A stretch of DNA of 64,000 bases from Rhizobium sp. P38BS-XIX (GCF_012641435.1 NZ_JABAIJ010000001.1:310001-374000), one strand, 5' to 3'; shown: positions 17,613 to 26,220, counted from the stretch's first letter. The notes: generated by a model not told the origin, from the letters alone. Program-made: numbers and translations.

Positions 17613-18284
17613 ATGAGTGGCGTTTCTTCAATTGGAAGCAGCATGACGGCTGCCTCGTACAGTCCCCTTGATAAGAACCAGGACGGTGTTGTGGATGCTC
17701 AGGAGTTGCAGGAGGCCGCCCAGTCCGGCCTTCTGTCCGCGAGCCTTCTCAACGATGAGGACAGCGACAACAGCAGCGATCCAAGCGCCACGGACGTATT
17801 CTCCGGCAATCTGGCCTCGATGCTTCTGCAGATGCAGCAGGCAAATTCCGGTCAGTCTGGCTCATCCTCCTCAAGCGACGGATCTTCGGACCAGTCGCCG
17901 ATGGATCAGCTGTTCGCCAGCCTGGACACCGACAAGGACGGAAAGATTTCCGAGAAGGAATTCGTCGCAGGGCGTCCGCAGGATATGAGCGAGAGCGACG
18001 CCGAAAATCTGTTCCAGAGCATCGATGCGCAGGGATCCGGTGCCCTCAACAAGGATCAATTCGCCGAAGGTCTAGACGCGCTGAAATCTTCCGACGTTTC
18101 CGCTGCGGATATGTTGTCTCTTGAGCCTGCTTCGACAACAGGTAACAGCGGTAAGGGATCGGCAACAGCGGCTCAGGACCAGGCATTCGATGTGTTTCTG
18201 AGCGAAATGCAGAACCCCTCAGGCCTCTATCAGAGCACCTACGGGCAGTACGACCCCGATCTGACGAATGGTATCGGCGGCTGA
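17613..18284 (+). CDS. EF-hand protein with three loops
   Basis: 223-aa acidic Ser-rich protein. Loops are LDKNQDGVVDAQEL (about 19-32), LDTDKDGKISEKEF (about 107-120), and a degenerate third IDAQGSGALNKDQF. A low-complexity SSSSSDGSSDQS linker separates the first two. No signal peptide is seen. It ends STYGQYDPDLTNGIGG, sharing STYGQYD with the small EF-hand protein at 16382. ATG 17613 follows ttaggagatttgg. Rhizobia have a known exported calcium-binding protein, calsymin, that also lacks a classical signal; whether this one is exported is unknown. Confidence 0.85.
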   Translation: MSGVSSIGSSMTAASYSPLDKNQDGVVDAQELQEAAQSGLLSASLLNDEDSDNSSDPSATDVFSGNLASMLLQMQQANSGQSGSSSSSDGSSDQSPMDQLFASLDTDKDGKISEKEFVAGRPQDMSESDAENLFQSIDAQGSGALNKDQFAEGLDALKSSDVSAADMLSLEPASTTGNSGKGSATAAQDQAFDVFLSEMQNPSGLYQSTYGQYDPDLTNGIGG

Positions 18285-18315
18285 TCCAAGAGGGTGAGCA
18301 TGCCTTGACGTGAAC

Positions 18316-18344
18316 GGAGGCAGCGATAGCGCAGCCTCCTTTTT
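18316..18344 (+). terminator. terminator of the second EF-hand gene
   Basis: GGAGGC pairs with GCCTCC across a 12-base loop and is followed directly by TTTTT. It lies between the EF-hand gene and the convergent phosphatase gene. Confidence 0.75.
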
Positions 18345-18345
18345 C

Positions 18346-18879
18346 CTATATGGAAACGCCGATCGCGGCGGGCGAGAGTATGAACGGCGCATTGCCGTCC
18401 GCATCCGCGCCGCGTCCAATATCCTTGACCGCTGCTACCAGCCGACCCTTGCGCTGAAGCATCTCGTCGGCAATCGCAATCAGGCGCGTGTTCGGCGTCG
18501 CGAAAGGAGAGGCCGAACGCAGATGACGAACAAGCGTCTGATCGTCCAGCTCGGGATGAACGGCAAGAGCTGCAATCAACGCCGCCGCCGGAGAGCGCGA
18601 AACACCCATCCAGCAGTGAATCAGGAGAGGGGTACTGCGATCCCAGCCCATCGCAAAATCGATGATGGCGCCGACATGGGCTTCCTGCGGAGCGATGAGA
18701 TCGCCTGTACCGGCGAAACTGATATCGTTCATGGTCAGCAGGAGATGCCGGTCGGCCTTGATGACGGCGGGTCGATGGAACGTATGTTCCTTCGACATGA
18801 GGCTGATCATCTCGCTTGCCCCATGGCGAACGGCCATTTCGGCAATCCGCGCCAGGGGCGACACCACGATTGTCGTCAC
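18346..18879 (-). CDS. protein tyrosine phosphatase-like protein
   Basis: 177-aa protein with the cysteine phosphatase P-loop HCWMGVSRS (HCx5R) in LLIHCWMGVSRSPAAALIAAL at about residues 85-105, and an Asp-containing stretch before it that could supply the general acid. It resembles short rhizobial dual-specificity-like phosphatases; the substrate is unknown. Its start overlaps the stop of the upstream HD-domain gene as ATGA, so it is the last gene of a coupled three-gene operon. Confidence 0.85.
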   Translation of the reverse strand: MTTIVVSPLARIAEMAVRHGASEMISLMSKEHTFHRPAVIKADRHLLLTMNDISFAGTGDLIAPQEAHVGAIIDFAMGWDRSTPLLIHCWMGVSRSPAAALIAALAVHPELDDQTLVRHLRSASPFATPNTRLIAIADEMLQRKGRLVAAVKDIGRGADADGNAPFILSPAAIGVSI

Positions 18880-19493
18880 GCCTCGATCCTCACGGCTGCG
18901 CGCTCGGCTTCGATCTCCTCGAAACGCTGCAGGAAGAGCCGCTGCGCCTCGATTGCCGGGAGAGGGGAAATCGGCAGCATTTCGCGCGTGATGTCGCGCG
19001 GCTGGCCGAAGAATTTGCGCGCCTCTTCCGGCGTGAAGCCGGCGAGCAGCGTTGCCTCGAAATAGGCTGAGACCGTATCGGCCTTCTTGATCTTATCCTT
19101 CAGCTGCGGTGCGCAGTGCGGCGGCAAGGCAAAACGGCGGTAGATCGCGGCTTCGAGGCGCTTTTCCACTTCCTTGTAATCGCCACCAACCACGGATTTG
19201 AAGGGGGAAATCATGTCGCCGATGACATATTCCGGCGCGTCGTGCAGGAGGGCCGCCAGCAGTTCATCCGGTGTGGCGCTATTCAGGTGTCGAAAAATGG
19301 CTTCGACGACGAGGCTGTGTTGGGCGACCGAGAAGGCATGATCGCCTGACGTCTGGCCGTTCCAGCGAGCGACTCGGGCAAGGCCATGCGCGATATCGCC
19401 AATCTCGACGTCGAGCGGCGATGGATCCAGCAGATCGAGCCGCCGCCCGGAGAGCATGCGCTGCCAGGCGCGCGCTGTCTTGCCCGACGTCAT
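18876..19493 (-). CDS. HD-domain hydrolase (YfbR-like)
   Basis: 205-aa HD-superfamily protein similar to YfbR-type 5'-deoxynucleotidases. Metal ligands are His in FSVAQHSLVVEAIF, the HD pair in AALLHDAPEYVIGDM, and Asp in KIKKADTVSAYFEA. The motif GDMISPFKSVVG is characteristic of this subgroup. It overlaps by ATGA with ygfZ upstream and with the phosphatase gene downstream. A role in nucleotide-pool clean-up is inferred from the family. Confidence 0.87.
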   Translation of the reverse strand: MTSGKTARAWQRMLSGRRLDLLDPSPLDVEIGDIAHGLARVARWNGQTSGDHAFSVAQHSLVVEAIFRHLNSATPDELLAALLHDAPEYVIGDMISPFKSVVGGDYKEVEKRLEAAIYRRFALPPHCAPQLKDKIKKADTVSAYFEATLLAGFTPEEARKFFGQPRDITREMLPISPLPAIEAQRLFLQRFEEIEAERAAVRIEA

Positions 19494-20329
19494 GCCGAAG
19501 CCTCATCACTCGAGGTCGGGAAAGACAGGCCGGACCAGACCGGTAGTGACAGGGAGACCTGTACACCGCACGTCTCAATCGCAGTGCCCTGTGCGAGCGC
19601 TTCGCCAGCTCTGTCGATGCGCACGATGGCCAGGCCCTTGTTGCCTGCCGCCGAGCCGAGCGTGCCGATCGGCTTGCCGCCTGCCGTCAATTCTGTGCCG
19701 GAAGCGGGCAGTTCGGCGTGACCGGATACGAGGACTACGCGCCGGCGGGCTGTGCCGCGATGGTGCATGCGCGAGACCACTTCCTGACCGACATAGCAGC
19801 CCTTGCGAAAACCCAAGCCACCATTGAGGTCCATCAGTACGTCATGCGGGAATGCATCCTGCAATGCGAAGTCGCGACCGGAAACGGCGATGCCATTGGC
19901 AATGCGGAGATCTTCGTAGAGAGCTTCGGCGTCGCTTCCATGGTCACCCGGCAGGCGCGTCAGGACGATTCCTGCCTTGGCGAAACGGCTATCCTTGGCG
20001 CCATCGCCGGCCTCCGCACCCCATGCAACGGTGACGCCCTCAATATCGTCGACGCTGAAATCGACCTTCGCGCGCAGCCGATACATGGTGAGGCGTTTCA
20101 GCAGGCTGTCTCGCTGGGCAGCATCCGTTTCGATGACAAAGCCGGCACCATCTCGCCAGATCATGAAGTCAAACAGGATCTTGCCCTGCGGCGTCAATAA
20201 CGCGCCGGGGCGTGCCTCGTCCGCGCCGAGAGAGGCGAGATCGGTGGTGATGAGATTGTGCAGGAACGTTTCTGCTTCCGCGCCGGCGACACGGATAAAG
20301 GAACGCTCTCTCAGGAATACGGCTGGCAT
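19490..20329 (-). CDS. ygfZ: folate-binding protein YgfZ
   Basis: 279-aa GcvT-like protein that uses folate to support Fe-S cluster enzymes. The start MPAVFLRERSFIRVAGAEAETFLHNLITTDL is typical; the YgfZ signature with its conserved cysteine is KGCYVGQEVVSRMHHRGTARR (cut here to its core KGCYVGQE). The ORF stays open 57 codons upstream, but the fold begins at the ATG at 20329. Its stop overlaps the next gene's start as ATGA. First gene of the YgfZ-HD-phosphatase operon. Confidence 0.93.
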   Translation of the reverse strand: MPAVFLRERSFIRVAGAEAETFLHNLITTDLASLGADEARPGALLTPQGKILFDFMIWRDGAGFVIETDAAQRDSLLKRLTMYRLRAKVDFSVDDIEGVTVAWGAEAGDGAKDSRFAKAGIVLTRLPGDHGSDAEALYEDLRIANGIAVSGRDFALQDAFPHDVLMDLNGGLGFRKGCYVGQEVVSRMHHRGTARRRVVLVSGHAELPASGTELTAGGKPIGTLGSAAGNKGLAIVRIDRAGEALAQGTAIETCGVQVSLSLPVWSGLSFPTSSDEASA

Positions 20330-20402
20330 GATGAATCCGCTGATTTGGCCTATCTCGCAGAGGTAGGGCCTTCCGGCGGTAACCGCAAGTTCGCAGATCG
20401 GA

Positions 20403-21164
20403 TCATTCGCCCGAGGTGAAGAATTTCCAGCGGCCATCCGGGGTGATGCCGACGCGATAGAAATTGTAACCGCCGAATTCCAGCATGTCGGCATAGTCAC
20501 CGGCCGTGACGATGCGCATCAAATCGACCTTCTCCGGTGTGGAAAGCGTCTTGATGTCTTTTTCGGCGAAATATGGCCAGACATACATTTCGTCCGGCGT
20601 ACCCTGGCCGACATGGGCAAAGCCGGTCGACATGATATCAAGCAGGATTGACAGGATCTCGATGCCATCAGGATCGCCCGACAGGTCGTGCAGGGTCTTT
20701 ATCGGATCTTCACCGGGATCATCGGCGGTGACTTGCGTCTGCTTGAGCCCGCCTCCGACGTTCATCAACGGGCGCAGACGCTCGAGATCACCGGAGGCTG
20801 CCGCCTCGACGATGGCTTCGCGCAGCTTGCGCACAGGCTCGGGCGCCTTGTTGATATCGAAAAGAAACTCGATGGATTTGTTCGAGCTCGAGGCGTCACC
20901 GCTGCTCTGGCCGGCCTGCTTGTTGATCAGCGGGTCGGGCGCCGGGATCGTATTTTCCGTGCTTGGTGCTTCCAGAGCTTGCTCGATCGGCTTGTCGTTT
21001 TTCTGCTGGTTCTGCGTGCCCTGTGCGCTCGGCAGCGATGCCGGCGGATTGAGCTGAGAAAACGCGAAGGCCGGCATCGGCACCGCCACGCCGCCAACGA
21101 TCAGGGTCACAGCGGCAAGCGAGGCAATGGAACAGCGGAACTCATTGCCTGGGAAGATACGCAT
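20403..21164 (-). CDS. secreted hypothetical protein
   Basis: 253-aa protein I do not recognise beyond its being of a rhizobial conserved type. It has a signal peptide (ASLAAVTLIVGGVAVPMPAFA) preceded by MRIFPGNEFRCSI, then a Gln/Pro/Ser-rich spacer, and a folded C-terminal half containing KAPEPVRKLREAIVEAAASG and ending FYRVGITPDGRWKFFTSGE. ATG 21164 was chosen so that the signal peptide is at the N terminus. The downstream ygfZ start is 73 bases away. Location is probably periplasmic. Confidence 0.75.
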   Translation of the reverse strand: MRIFPGNEFRCSIASLAAVTLIVGGVAVPMPAFAFSQLNPPASLPSAQGTQNQQKNDKPIEQALEAPSTENTIPAPDPLINKQAGQSSGDASSSNKSIEFLFDINKAPEPVRKLREAIVEAAASGDLERLRPLMNVGGGLKQTQVTADDPGEDPIKTLHDLSGDPDGIEILSILLDIMSTGFAHVGQGTPDEMYVWPYFAEKDIKTLSTPEKVDLMRIVTAGDYADMLEFGGYNFYRVGITPDGRWKFFTSGE

Positions 21165-21180
21165 AAGCAATCTCTGGTTG

Positions 21181-21438
21181 TTATTGCAGGGTACGGTTCG
21201 GTGAGAACTCGCCGGCGAGCATGCGTTCGCGAAGCGATTCGAGCAAGGCCTCTGCGCCCTGTTCACCCTGAATACGGATGGTCTCGCGAATCGCATGAGC
21301 GATCGCAGCATCGGCAATGATCTCAGGCTCAATACCATCAGCCATGCCATCGGCCCAAGCTTCGTTCTGGTATTCCAGCGCTGCCTGCATCTTTTCATGG
21401 ACGATCATGTCGTCGATTTCGTTCAGGCTGGTTTCCAT
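21181..21438 (-). CDS. small acidic conserved hypothetical protein
   Basis: 85-aa helical, acidic protein (METSLNEIDDMIVHEKMQAA, then AIRETIRIQGEQGAEALLES). No known domain recognised. ATG 21438 follows cgaggaaagaaaca, a strong site; an upstream ATG at 21462 is also in frame. It starts 16 bases before the secreted protein downstream and is likely cotranscribed with it. A TTAA-N7-TTAA box lies about 95 bases upstream. Confidence 0.72.
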   Translation of the reverse strand: METSLNEIDDMIVHEKMQAALEYQNEAWADGMADGIEPEIIADAAIAHAIRETIRIQGEQGAEALLESLRERMLAGEFSPNRTLQ

Positions 21439-21531
21439 TGTTTCTTTCCTCGAGACGTTCATGTCCTTACCACTTGCTTAATAACTTTATCAGCCTTTTC
21501 TCAAAACGACACGGCTCGGTACGAAAAGGGG

Positions 21532-21546
21532 TTAATAAAACGTTAA
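21532..21546 (-). promoter_or_regulatory. CtrA-like TTAA-N7-TTAA box
   Basis: TTAA-TAAAACG-TTAA upstream of the 85-aa protein gene, overlapping the stop codon of the TIGR02301 gene. It matches the CtrA spacing, but TTAA-rich sequence can arise by chance in this AT-rich gap. Confidence 0.3.
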
Positions 21547-21977
21547 TTTCCAAAGCGGGCTGTAATTTCTGTGGCCAGTGTTGCACCTTCGTTACGGTAC
21601 CTCTCCTCGGCAATACGGGCCTGTTGCGTGCAATCGGCGTAGACTGATGCGAAAGACCTATACCCACGGTTGAAGGCGGCCGTCAGCCGCTCCTTGCGTT
21701 TCGGTTCGCCCTTGGTTTCGGTGTCGAGCAATTGCTGCATGTCGCCGCGCCACCCGTCCTCCCGCGAAGCGCTGCAGAGATTGCGCAGATAGTCGATGGA
21801 ACCGAGGATTTCAGCGAGACGGGAAAGCTGCTGATCGTAGGGCGTCGGACGTTCCGCATCCGCATTGTCGGCCGGCTGTGTCTGCGGCGCATTCGCAGTC
21901 GGCTGCGCGACGACGGCGGATGCCGCGGTCAGCGCAATGCAGATCAGAAGTGGTCGGCCGAGGCGAATATGAATCAT
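21543..21977 (-). CDS. TIGR02301 family secreted protein
   Basis: 144-aa protein with a signal peptide (LLICIALTAASAVVAQ) and a helical mature part with YDQQLSRLAEILGSIDYLRNLC and RKERLTAAFNRGYRSFASVYADC, a pair of cysteines likely to form a disulfide. The family is conserved in Rhizobiales with unknown function. It lies 90 bases downstream of the NUDIX gene in the same direction, a pairing seen often in the order. Confidence 0.85.
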   Translation of the reverse strand: MIHIRLGRPLLICIALTAASAVVAQPTANAPQTQPADNADAERPTPYDQQLSRLAEILGSIDYLRNLCSASREDGWRGDMQQLLDTETKGEPKRKERLTAAFNRGYRSFASVYADCTQQARIAEERYRNEGATLATEITARFGN

Positions 21978-22067
21978 GTGTTAACATGATCGGACAAGCA
22001 TGACGTGAACAAGGCGTCAGGCCGTCTTTTCACCCCGTTATTGCTTGGTATCGTTAATATCGGCGTT

Positions 22068-22490
22068 TTACGGACGGTCGGCTGCGGCAATTCTTTCGAC
22101 GCATTCAAGCACGCTTGCCGGCACCGGCAGCCGGCGAATCTCTTCCAGAGTGTACCAGCCGATGGCGGCGGCATCGTCAGCAGCCTCCGCGATCGCATCC
22201 CTGTCGGCATCGACAAGGAAGACTGAGAGCAGGAAATGGCTGGTAAGGGTTCCGTCAGCCGCGTGCGAGCGCAGATCATAGGTTTCGAACAGGCGCGGAT
22301 TGCGCGCAGTTATACCCGTTTCCTCCTTGAATTCGCGCAGTGCCGCGGCATCCGGCGTTTCGCCATCTTCCGCCCTGCCGCCCGGAAAAGCATACATGTC
22401 GGCAGAGGGAGGGTTGCGACGAAGTACCAGCAGAAACCGGCCGTCGCGTTCGAGGATTGCGGAGGCGGCGGGGCGGGGAATAGACATCAT
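22068..22490 (-). CDS. NUDIX hydrolase
   Basis: 140-aa NUDIX protein that hydrolyses nucleoside diphosphate-linked substrates. The Nudix box is GGRAEDGETPDAAALREFKEETGI (Gx5Ex7REUxEExGU), residues about 37-60. The exact substrate cannot be told. It has two adjacent ATGs at the start and is divergent from ynfA. Confidence 0.92.
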   Translation of the reverse strand: MMSIPRPAASAILERDGRFLLVLRRNPPSADMYAFPGGRAEDGETPDAAALREFKEETGITARNPRLFETYDLRSHAADGTLTSHFLLSVFLVDADRDAIAEAADDAAAIGWYTLEEIRRLPVPASVLECVERIAAADRP

Positions 22491-22649
22491 CGTTCGTTTC
22501 GCATTTCGGATAATCGGACTGAAAGGCGATGGCCGAAGCCCTCGTTGATCGATCTCTACAGGAGTCGACCCTTGCTGTCCTTAGGCAAAGCCTCTTTAGT
22601 CCTGTGCTATCGGGAGCAATTCGAATACGGCGAGTGTAGGAGCGATTGA

Positions 22650-22970
22650 ATGATGTACGGACTCTATGCTCTTGCGGCGCTTGCCGAGATTGCCGGTTGC
22701 TTTGTCTTCTGGGCATGGCTGCGATTGGCAAAGCCGATCTGGTGGCTTGCGCCCGGTCTCGTGTCACTAGCGCTTTTCGCCTGGCTGCTGGCTTTGGTGC
22801 CGAGCGAGGCTGCCGGGCGTACGTTCGCGGCTTATGGCGGCGTCTATATCGTCGCCTCGGTCCTTTGGCTCTGGCTGGCGGAAGGGCGGTTACCGGATCG
22901 TTGGGATATCTCCGGTGCGGCCATATGCCTTGCCGGGGCGGGCCTCATTCTCTTCGGCCCGCGCGGCTGA
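22650..22970 (+). CDS. YnfA family membrane protein
   Basis: 106-aa protein with four predicted transmembrane helices ([73 protein letters not shown]). The motif [12 protein letters not shown] is the YnfA signature. It is an SMR-like inner-membrane protein of unknown transport role. Divergent from the NUDIX gene; the SRAP gene follows 43 bases later. Confidence 0.92.
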   Translation: MMYGLYALAALAEIAGCFVFWAWLRLAKPIWWLAPGLVSLALFAWLLALVPSEAAGRTFAAYGGVYIVASVLWLWLAEGRLPDRWDISGAAICLAGAGLILFGPRG

Positions 22971-23013
22971 GCTTGCGCTTGACCCCAGGCGTTGCGGGTG
23001 CAAAACAAGCTAT

Positions 23014-23778
23014 ATGTGCGGACGCTTTGCTTTGACATCGACGGCGGAATATGTGGGCGAGGCGCTGGGCGTCTTGCTGCGGGAAGGTTTTCCCGCGCGA
23101 TACAACATCGCGCCAACGCAACCAATTCTGGTTGTTGTCTCGGGCGAGCGGCAACAGCCGGGTAGCAATCTGCCGGATCGTCAGGCGCTATTGGTTCGCT
23201 GGGGCTTCACGCCGTCCTGGGTCAAGGATCCCAAGGAGTTTCCGCTCCTGATCAACGCGCGTGCCGAAACGGCGATCGGCAAGGCATCCTTTCGCGCTGC
23301 AATGCGCCATCGACGCATCCTTATCCCGGCCTCGGGTTTCTACGAGTGGCGTCGGCCCTCAAAGGAAAGCGGAGAGAAATCGCAGGCCTACTGGATCCGG
23401 CCGCGCCGGGGAGGCGTCATCGCATTTGCCGGCCTGATGGAGACCTGGTCGTCGGCGGACGGCTCGGAGGTGGATACCGGCGCGATCCTGACGACGGCCG
23501 CCAACAGCGCCATGCGGCCGATCCACGATCGCATGCCCGTTGTCATTCAACCGGAGGATTTTGCGCGCTGGCTCGATTGCAAGACGCAGGAACCGCGCGA
23601 TGTGCTTGATCTGATGGCGCCGGTTCAGGAAGATTTTTTTGAGGCGATTCCGGTTTCGGATCGCGTCAACAAGGTCGCAAATATGGGAGCGGATCTGCAA
23701 ACGCCAGTGGCGATCGAGCCTGCCAGGAAGCCTGTTAAAAAGGCAGATCCCGACGACGGCCAATTGAGCCTTCTTTGA
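23014..23778 (+). CDS. SOS response-associated peptidase (SRAP/YedK-HMCES)
   Basis: 254-aa protein that forms a covalent thiazolidine link with abasic sites in single-stranded DNA. Catalytic Cys2 (MCGRFALTS) becomes the N terminus after Met removal. Other conserved elements are PTQPILVV, INARAETAIGKASF (Asn and Glu), ILIPASGFYEWRR and IHDRMPVVI with the active histidine. ATG 23014 gives Cys at position 2, which decides the start over the longer frame from 22834. Confidence 0.94.
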   Translation: MCGRFALTSTAEYVGEALGVLLREGFPARYNIAPTQPILVVVSGERQQPGSNLPDRQALLVRWGFTPSWVKDPKEFPLLINARAETAIGKASFRAAMRHRRILIPASGFYEWRRPSKESGEKSQAYWIRPRRGGVIAFAGLMETWSSADGSEVDTGAILTTAANSAMRPIHDRMPVVIQPEDFARWLDCKTQEPRDVLDLMAPVQEDFFEAIPVSDRVNKVANMGADLQTPVAIEPARKPVKKADPDDGQLSLL

Positions 23779-23854
23779 ACGACCGCCATGTGGCGGCCGA
23801 CATCGGGATAGTCGTTACACCCAGCGACGATCCTGCCGAAGGGTGACTTCCGAT

Positions 23855-23995
23855 TTAGGCGACTTTCTTCTTTGCCGGCTTGGCTTTCAGCATCAGATGA
23901 GCTGCAAGAACTGCCTTCAGACCCAGCGGGCGGTAAAGCTTGCTGGGGTCGATCTTTGCCTGCGGTTGTGCCGGTACGTCTTTCTTCTGCGTCAT
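23855..23995 (-). CDS. small basic hypothetical protein
   Basis: 46-aa protein: MTQKKDVPAQPQAKIDPSKL, then YRPLGLKAVLAAHLMLKAK and a Lys-rich end. It is strongly basic with one amphipathic helix. It is supported by a good ribosome binding site (tgaggagaaaatc) and by an ORF shape typical of small rhizobial proteins, but I do not recognise a family. It is on the strand opposite to the SRAP gene. Confidence 0.6.
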   Translation of the reverse strand: MTQKKDVPAQPQAKIDPSKLYRPLGLKAVLAAHLMLKAKPAKKKVA

Positions 23996-24337
23996 GATTT
24001 TCTCCTCACCATGCTCCCCCGGAGCATTTCGCGATTCACTGCCGTGCACCGCTATCTCATGTTAAATCATGACAAATCGAAGGCGTTTTCCAATCAGCTT
24101 TTGTAAACAATGACCATATTTCGAGAGATTAGCGCGGAATCCTCGTGTGACAGGCTTTGCATCAGAGGGGGCGAATTCGCTTGAAAACGCGCGGTGCATA
24201 GGGCGTTGCCGGTCGTTCGGCGTCTATCCGCACAGCACAAAAACTGAAAGAAATTGACACACTTGCGGTTGCGGTCATTGGTCGCATCGGCGATCGCCGC
24301 CTGAGGCGCGGCCTATGAGCAACTGAGCCGTTGCGCG
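23996..24337. promoter_or_regulatory. 342-base noncoding region between pssA and the small protein
   Basis: No ORF or RNA gene is seen. It must hold the pssA end and the upstream region of the 46-aa protein gene. A TTGACA hexamer at 24255-24260 faces + but has no good -10 and no gene downstream. The GGCGATCGCC palindrome near 24290-24300 is noted without function. Confidence 0.3.
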
Positions 24338-25198
24338 TCAGATATGTCGGCCAATATCATCGTTGGAATCGTCGACATCCGGATCGTTCGGGCCGTTGAT
24401 GGTGTAGGTTCCGTATTTCTTGGCCCAGGAGCGTGCGCCGAGCGGCAGCGACAGCAGGTAGGCAACGACGGTCACCACCATGACATGCCAGGTATAGCTC
24501 ATCAGCAGCGCCACGTAGACGACGAGAGCCAGCATGACTGGCAAGACGAGATCGCGGCGGATGCGGCTGCTTTCGGACTTGCCGGACCAGACGGGCAGGC
24601 GGCTGACCAAAAGGAAGCCGATCAACACGGTGTAGCCGGCGCCCCAATAGGCGAAAGTCCGATCCGGCGTCAGGCCGAGAAAACCGAGATAGACCGGTAG
24701 CAGCACCAGCATGGCGCCTGCGGGCGCAGGCACCCCGACGAAATATTCCGATTGCCAGGAGGCCTTGTGTTCGCGCTCGGCCATGACGTTGAAGCGCGCA
24801 AGGCGCAGGGCCGCGGCGATGGCATAGATCAGGGCGGCGATCCAGCCCAGCGATCGAGCCTGATCGAGCAGGAAGATATAGACGACGAGAGCCGGGGCCA
24901 CACCGAAATTGACGATATCGGCGAGCGAATCCATCTGCGCGCCGAATTTCGACGTCGCCTTCATCAGTCGCGCGACACGGCCGTCGATGCCGTCGAGAAA
25001 GGCTGCGACCAGAACCGCAACAACGGCGAGCTCATACCGGTTTTCGAACGCCAGACGAATGCCTGTCAGCCCCGCGCAGATCGCCAGCACGGTGATCATG
25101 TTCGGCACGATCAGCCGCATAGGGATTTCCCGCAAGCGCGGCCCGCGCGCTTCATCATTGGGGCCGTGCGGTTCGAAAGGCGGAAAAGGCGTCTTCAT
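24338..25198 (-). CDS. pssA: CDP-diacylglycerol-serine O-phosphatidyltransferase
   Basis: Makes phosphatidylserine from CDP-diacylglycerol and serine in the inner membrane. The CDP-alcohol phosphotransferase signature DGx2ARx8Gx3Dx3D is seen as DGRVARLMKATSKFGAQMDS-LAD (about residues 71-94). The 286-aa protein has about eight hydrophobic helices and a basic and acidic C-terminal tail. psd, which decarboxylates its product to phosphatidylethanolamine, ends 21 bases upstream, so both steps are one operon. Confidence 0.95.
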   Translation of the reverse strand: MKTPFPPFEPHGPNDEARGPRLREIPMRLIVPNMITVLAICAGLTGIRLAFENRYELAVVAVLVAAFLDGIDGRVARLMKATSKFGAQMDSLADIVNFGVAPALVVYIFLLDQARSLGWIAALIYAIAAALRLARFNVMAEREHKASWQSEYFVGVPAPAGAMLVLLPVYLGFLGLTPDRTFAYWGAGYTVLIGFLLVSRLPVWSGKSESSRIRRDLVLPVMLALVVYVALLMSYTWHVMVVTVVAYLLSLPLGARSWAKKYGTYTINGPNDPDVDDSNDDIGRHI

Positions 25199-25219
25199 GT
25201 CGCTCCGAATGCTCCAGAC

Positions 25220-25918
25220 TCAGCTGCGGCGGCTAATCGTCGGTCCCTTCACGGAGCCGAATTCCGCAATAACCGTTTCTCCGGCAATCGCCCGCTGGCC
25301 AATCGCCACGCGCGGCGCTGCACCATCCGGCAGGAATATGTCGAGGCGGGAGCCGAAGCGGATGAGGCCGATGCGCTCGCCAGCATCCAGCGGCTCGTTC
25401 GGATTGACGAAGCAGAGGATGCGGCGGGCGACGAGGCCGGCAATCTGCACGACGCCGATTTCGCCATGCTTGGTCTCGATGACGAGGCCGTTGCGCTCGT
25501 TCTGCTCGCTCGCCTTGTCCAGCTCCGCATTGAGGAAGCTGCCCTGACGGTAGGCGATGTTGGTGATGCGTCCGCGCATCGGCGAACGGTTCACATGGCA
25601 GTCAAAGACGTTCATGAAGATCGAGATGCGCAACATCGGCAGGGTGCCAAGGTTCAACTCCGCCGGCGGCGTAACCATCTGCACACCGGAAACCCTGCCG
25701 TCGGCGGGCGATATGGCAAGGTCGTCATCCTGGGGTGTCATGCGCTCGGGATCGCGAAAGAAATAGGCGCACCAGAGCGTGAAGATCAATCCAACCCAGA
25801 AGAGAGGCTTGAAGATCCAGCCGAGCACCAGCGACGCGACGAAGAAACCTGCAACGAAGGGATAGCCTTCCTTGTGCACTGGAACGATGACGTTGCGCAC
25901 GCTGTTCAACAAGCTCAT
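25220..25918 (-). CDS. psd: phosphatidylserine decarboxylase proenzyme
   Basis: 232-aa short-form (type II) Psd that produces phosphatidylethanolamine. Two N-terminal membrane helices ([35 protein letters not shown]) precede the enzyme domain with [27 protein letters not shown] and the self-cleavage site GS in [11 protein letters not shown], where the serine becomes the pyruvoyl group. First gene of the psd-pssA operon. Confidence 0.95.
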   Translation of the reverse strand: MSLLNSVRNVIVPVHKEGYPFVAGFFVASLVLGWIFKPLFWVGLIFTLWCAYFFRDPERMTPQDDDLAISPADGRVSGVQMVTPPAELNLGTLPMLRISIFMNVFDCHVNRSPMRGRITNIAYRQGSFLNAELDKASEQNERNGLVIETKHGEIGVVQIAGLVARRILCFVNPNEPLDAGERIGLIRFGSRLDIFLPDGAAPRVAIGQRAIAGETVIAEFGSVKGPTISRRS

Positions 25919-26220
25919 CTACAGCCTACTCCGTTATGGCGCACCCGTGATCACCGAACCCCGGTGCCCTCGAGCCCTTGCCAGTCAAAAGACGAGAACA
26001 AGATAAGCGGTCTTGCTCTGATTACCAGTCGACGGTGACTACAGGCAAACGCTGTCATGGGCAATGGTTTCGCGTGCTCGCCCCCAGCGCAATCAGCGTG
26101 GCGGCAAGGTGCTAACGTCGGAGGATTGCAAGACGCTATCCGTAGAAAAACCTTGGGTGGTGGCGAGAAGGCCGCCGATGCGAGGCGGCGACCTTTCAGA
26201 TTTGCGGTGATCGGAGAGGA
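25919..26220 (-). promoter_or_regulatory. 302-base region upstream of psd
   Basis: Noncoding. It should contain the psd promoter, but I cannot point to clear hexamers. An imperfect GC-rich hairpin (AAGGCCGCC with GGCGG-CGA-CCTT) at 26168-26195 lies just after the acid phosphatase stop and may end its transcript. Nothing else seen. Confidence 0.35.

Noticed and set aside
24752-26038. 428-codon + strand ORF across pssA and psd
   Set aside because: It crosses two well-supported genes in antisense and has Arg/Asp/His-rich low-quality sequence.
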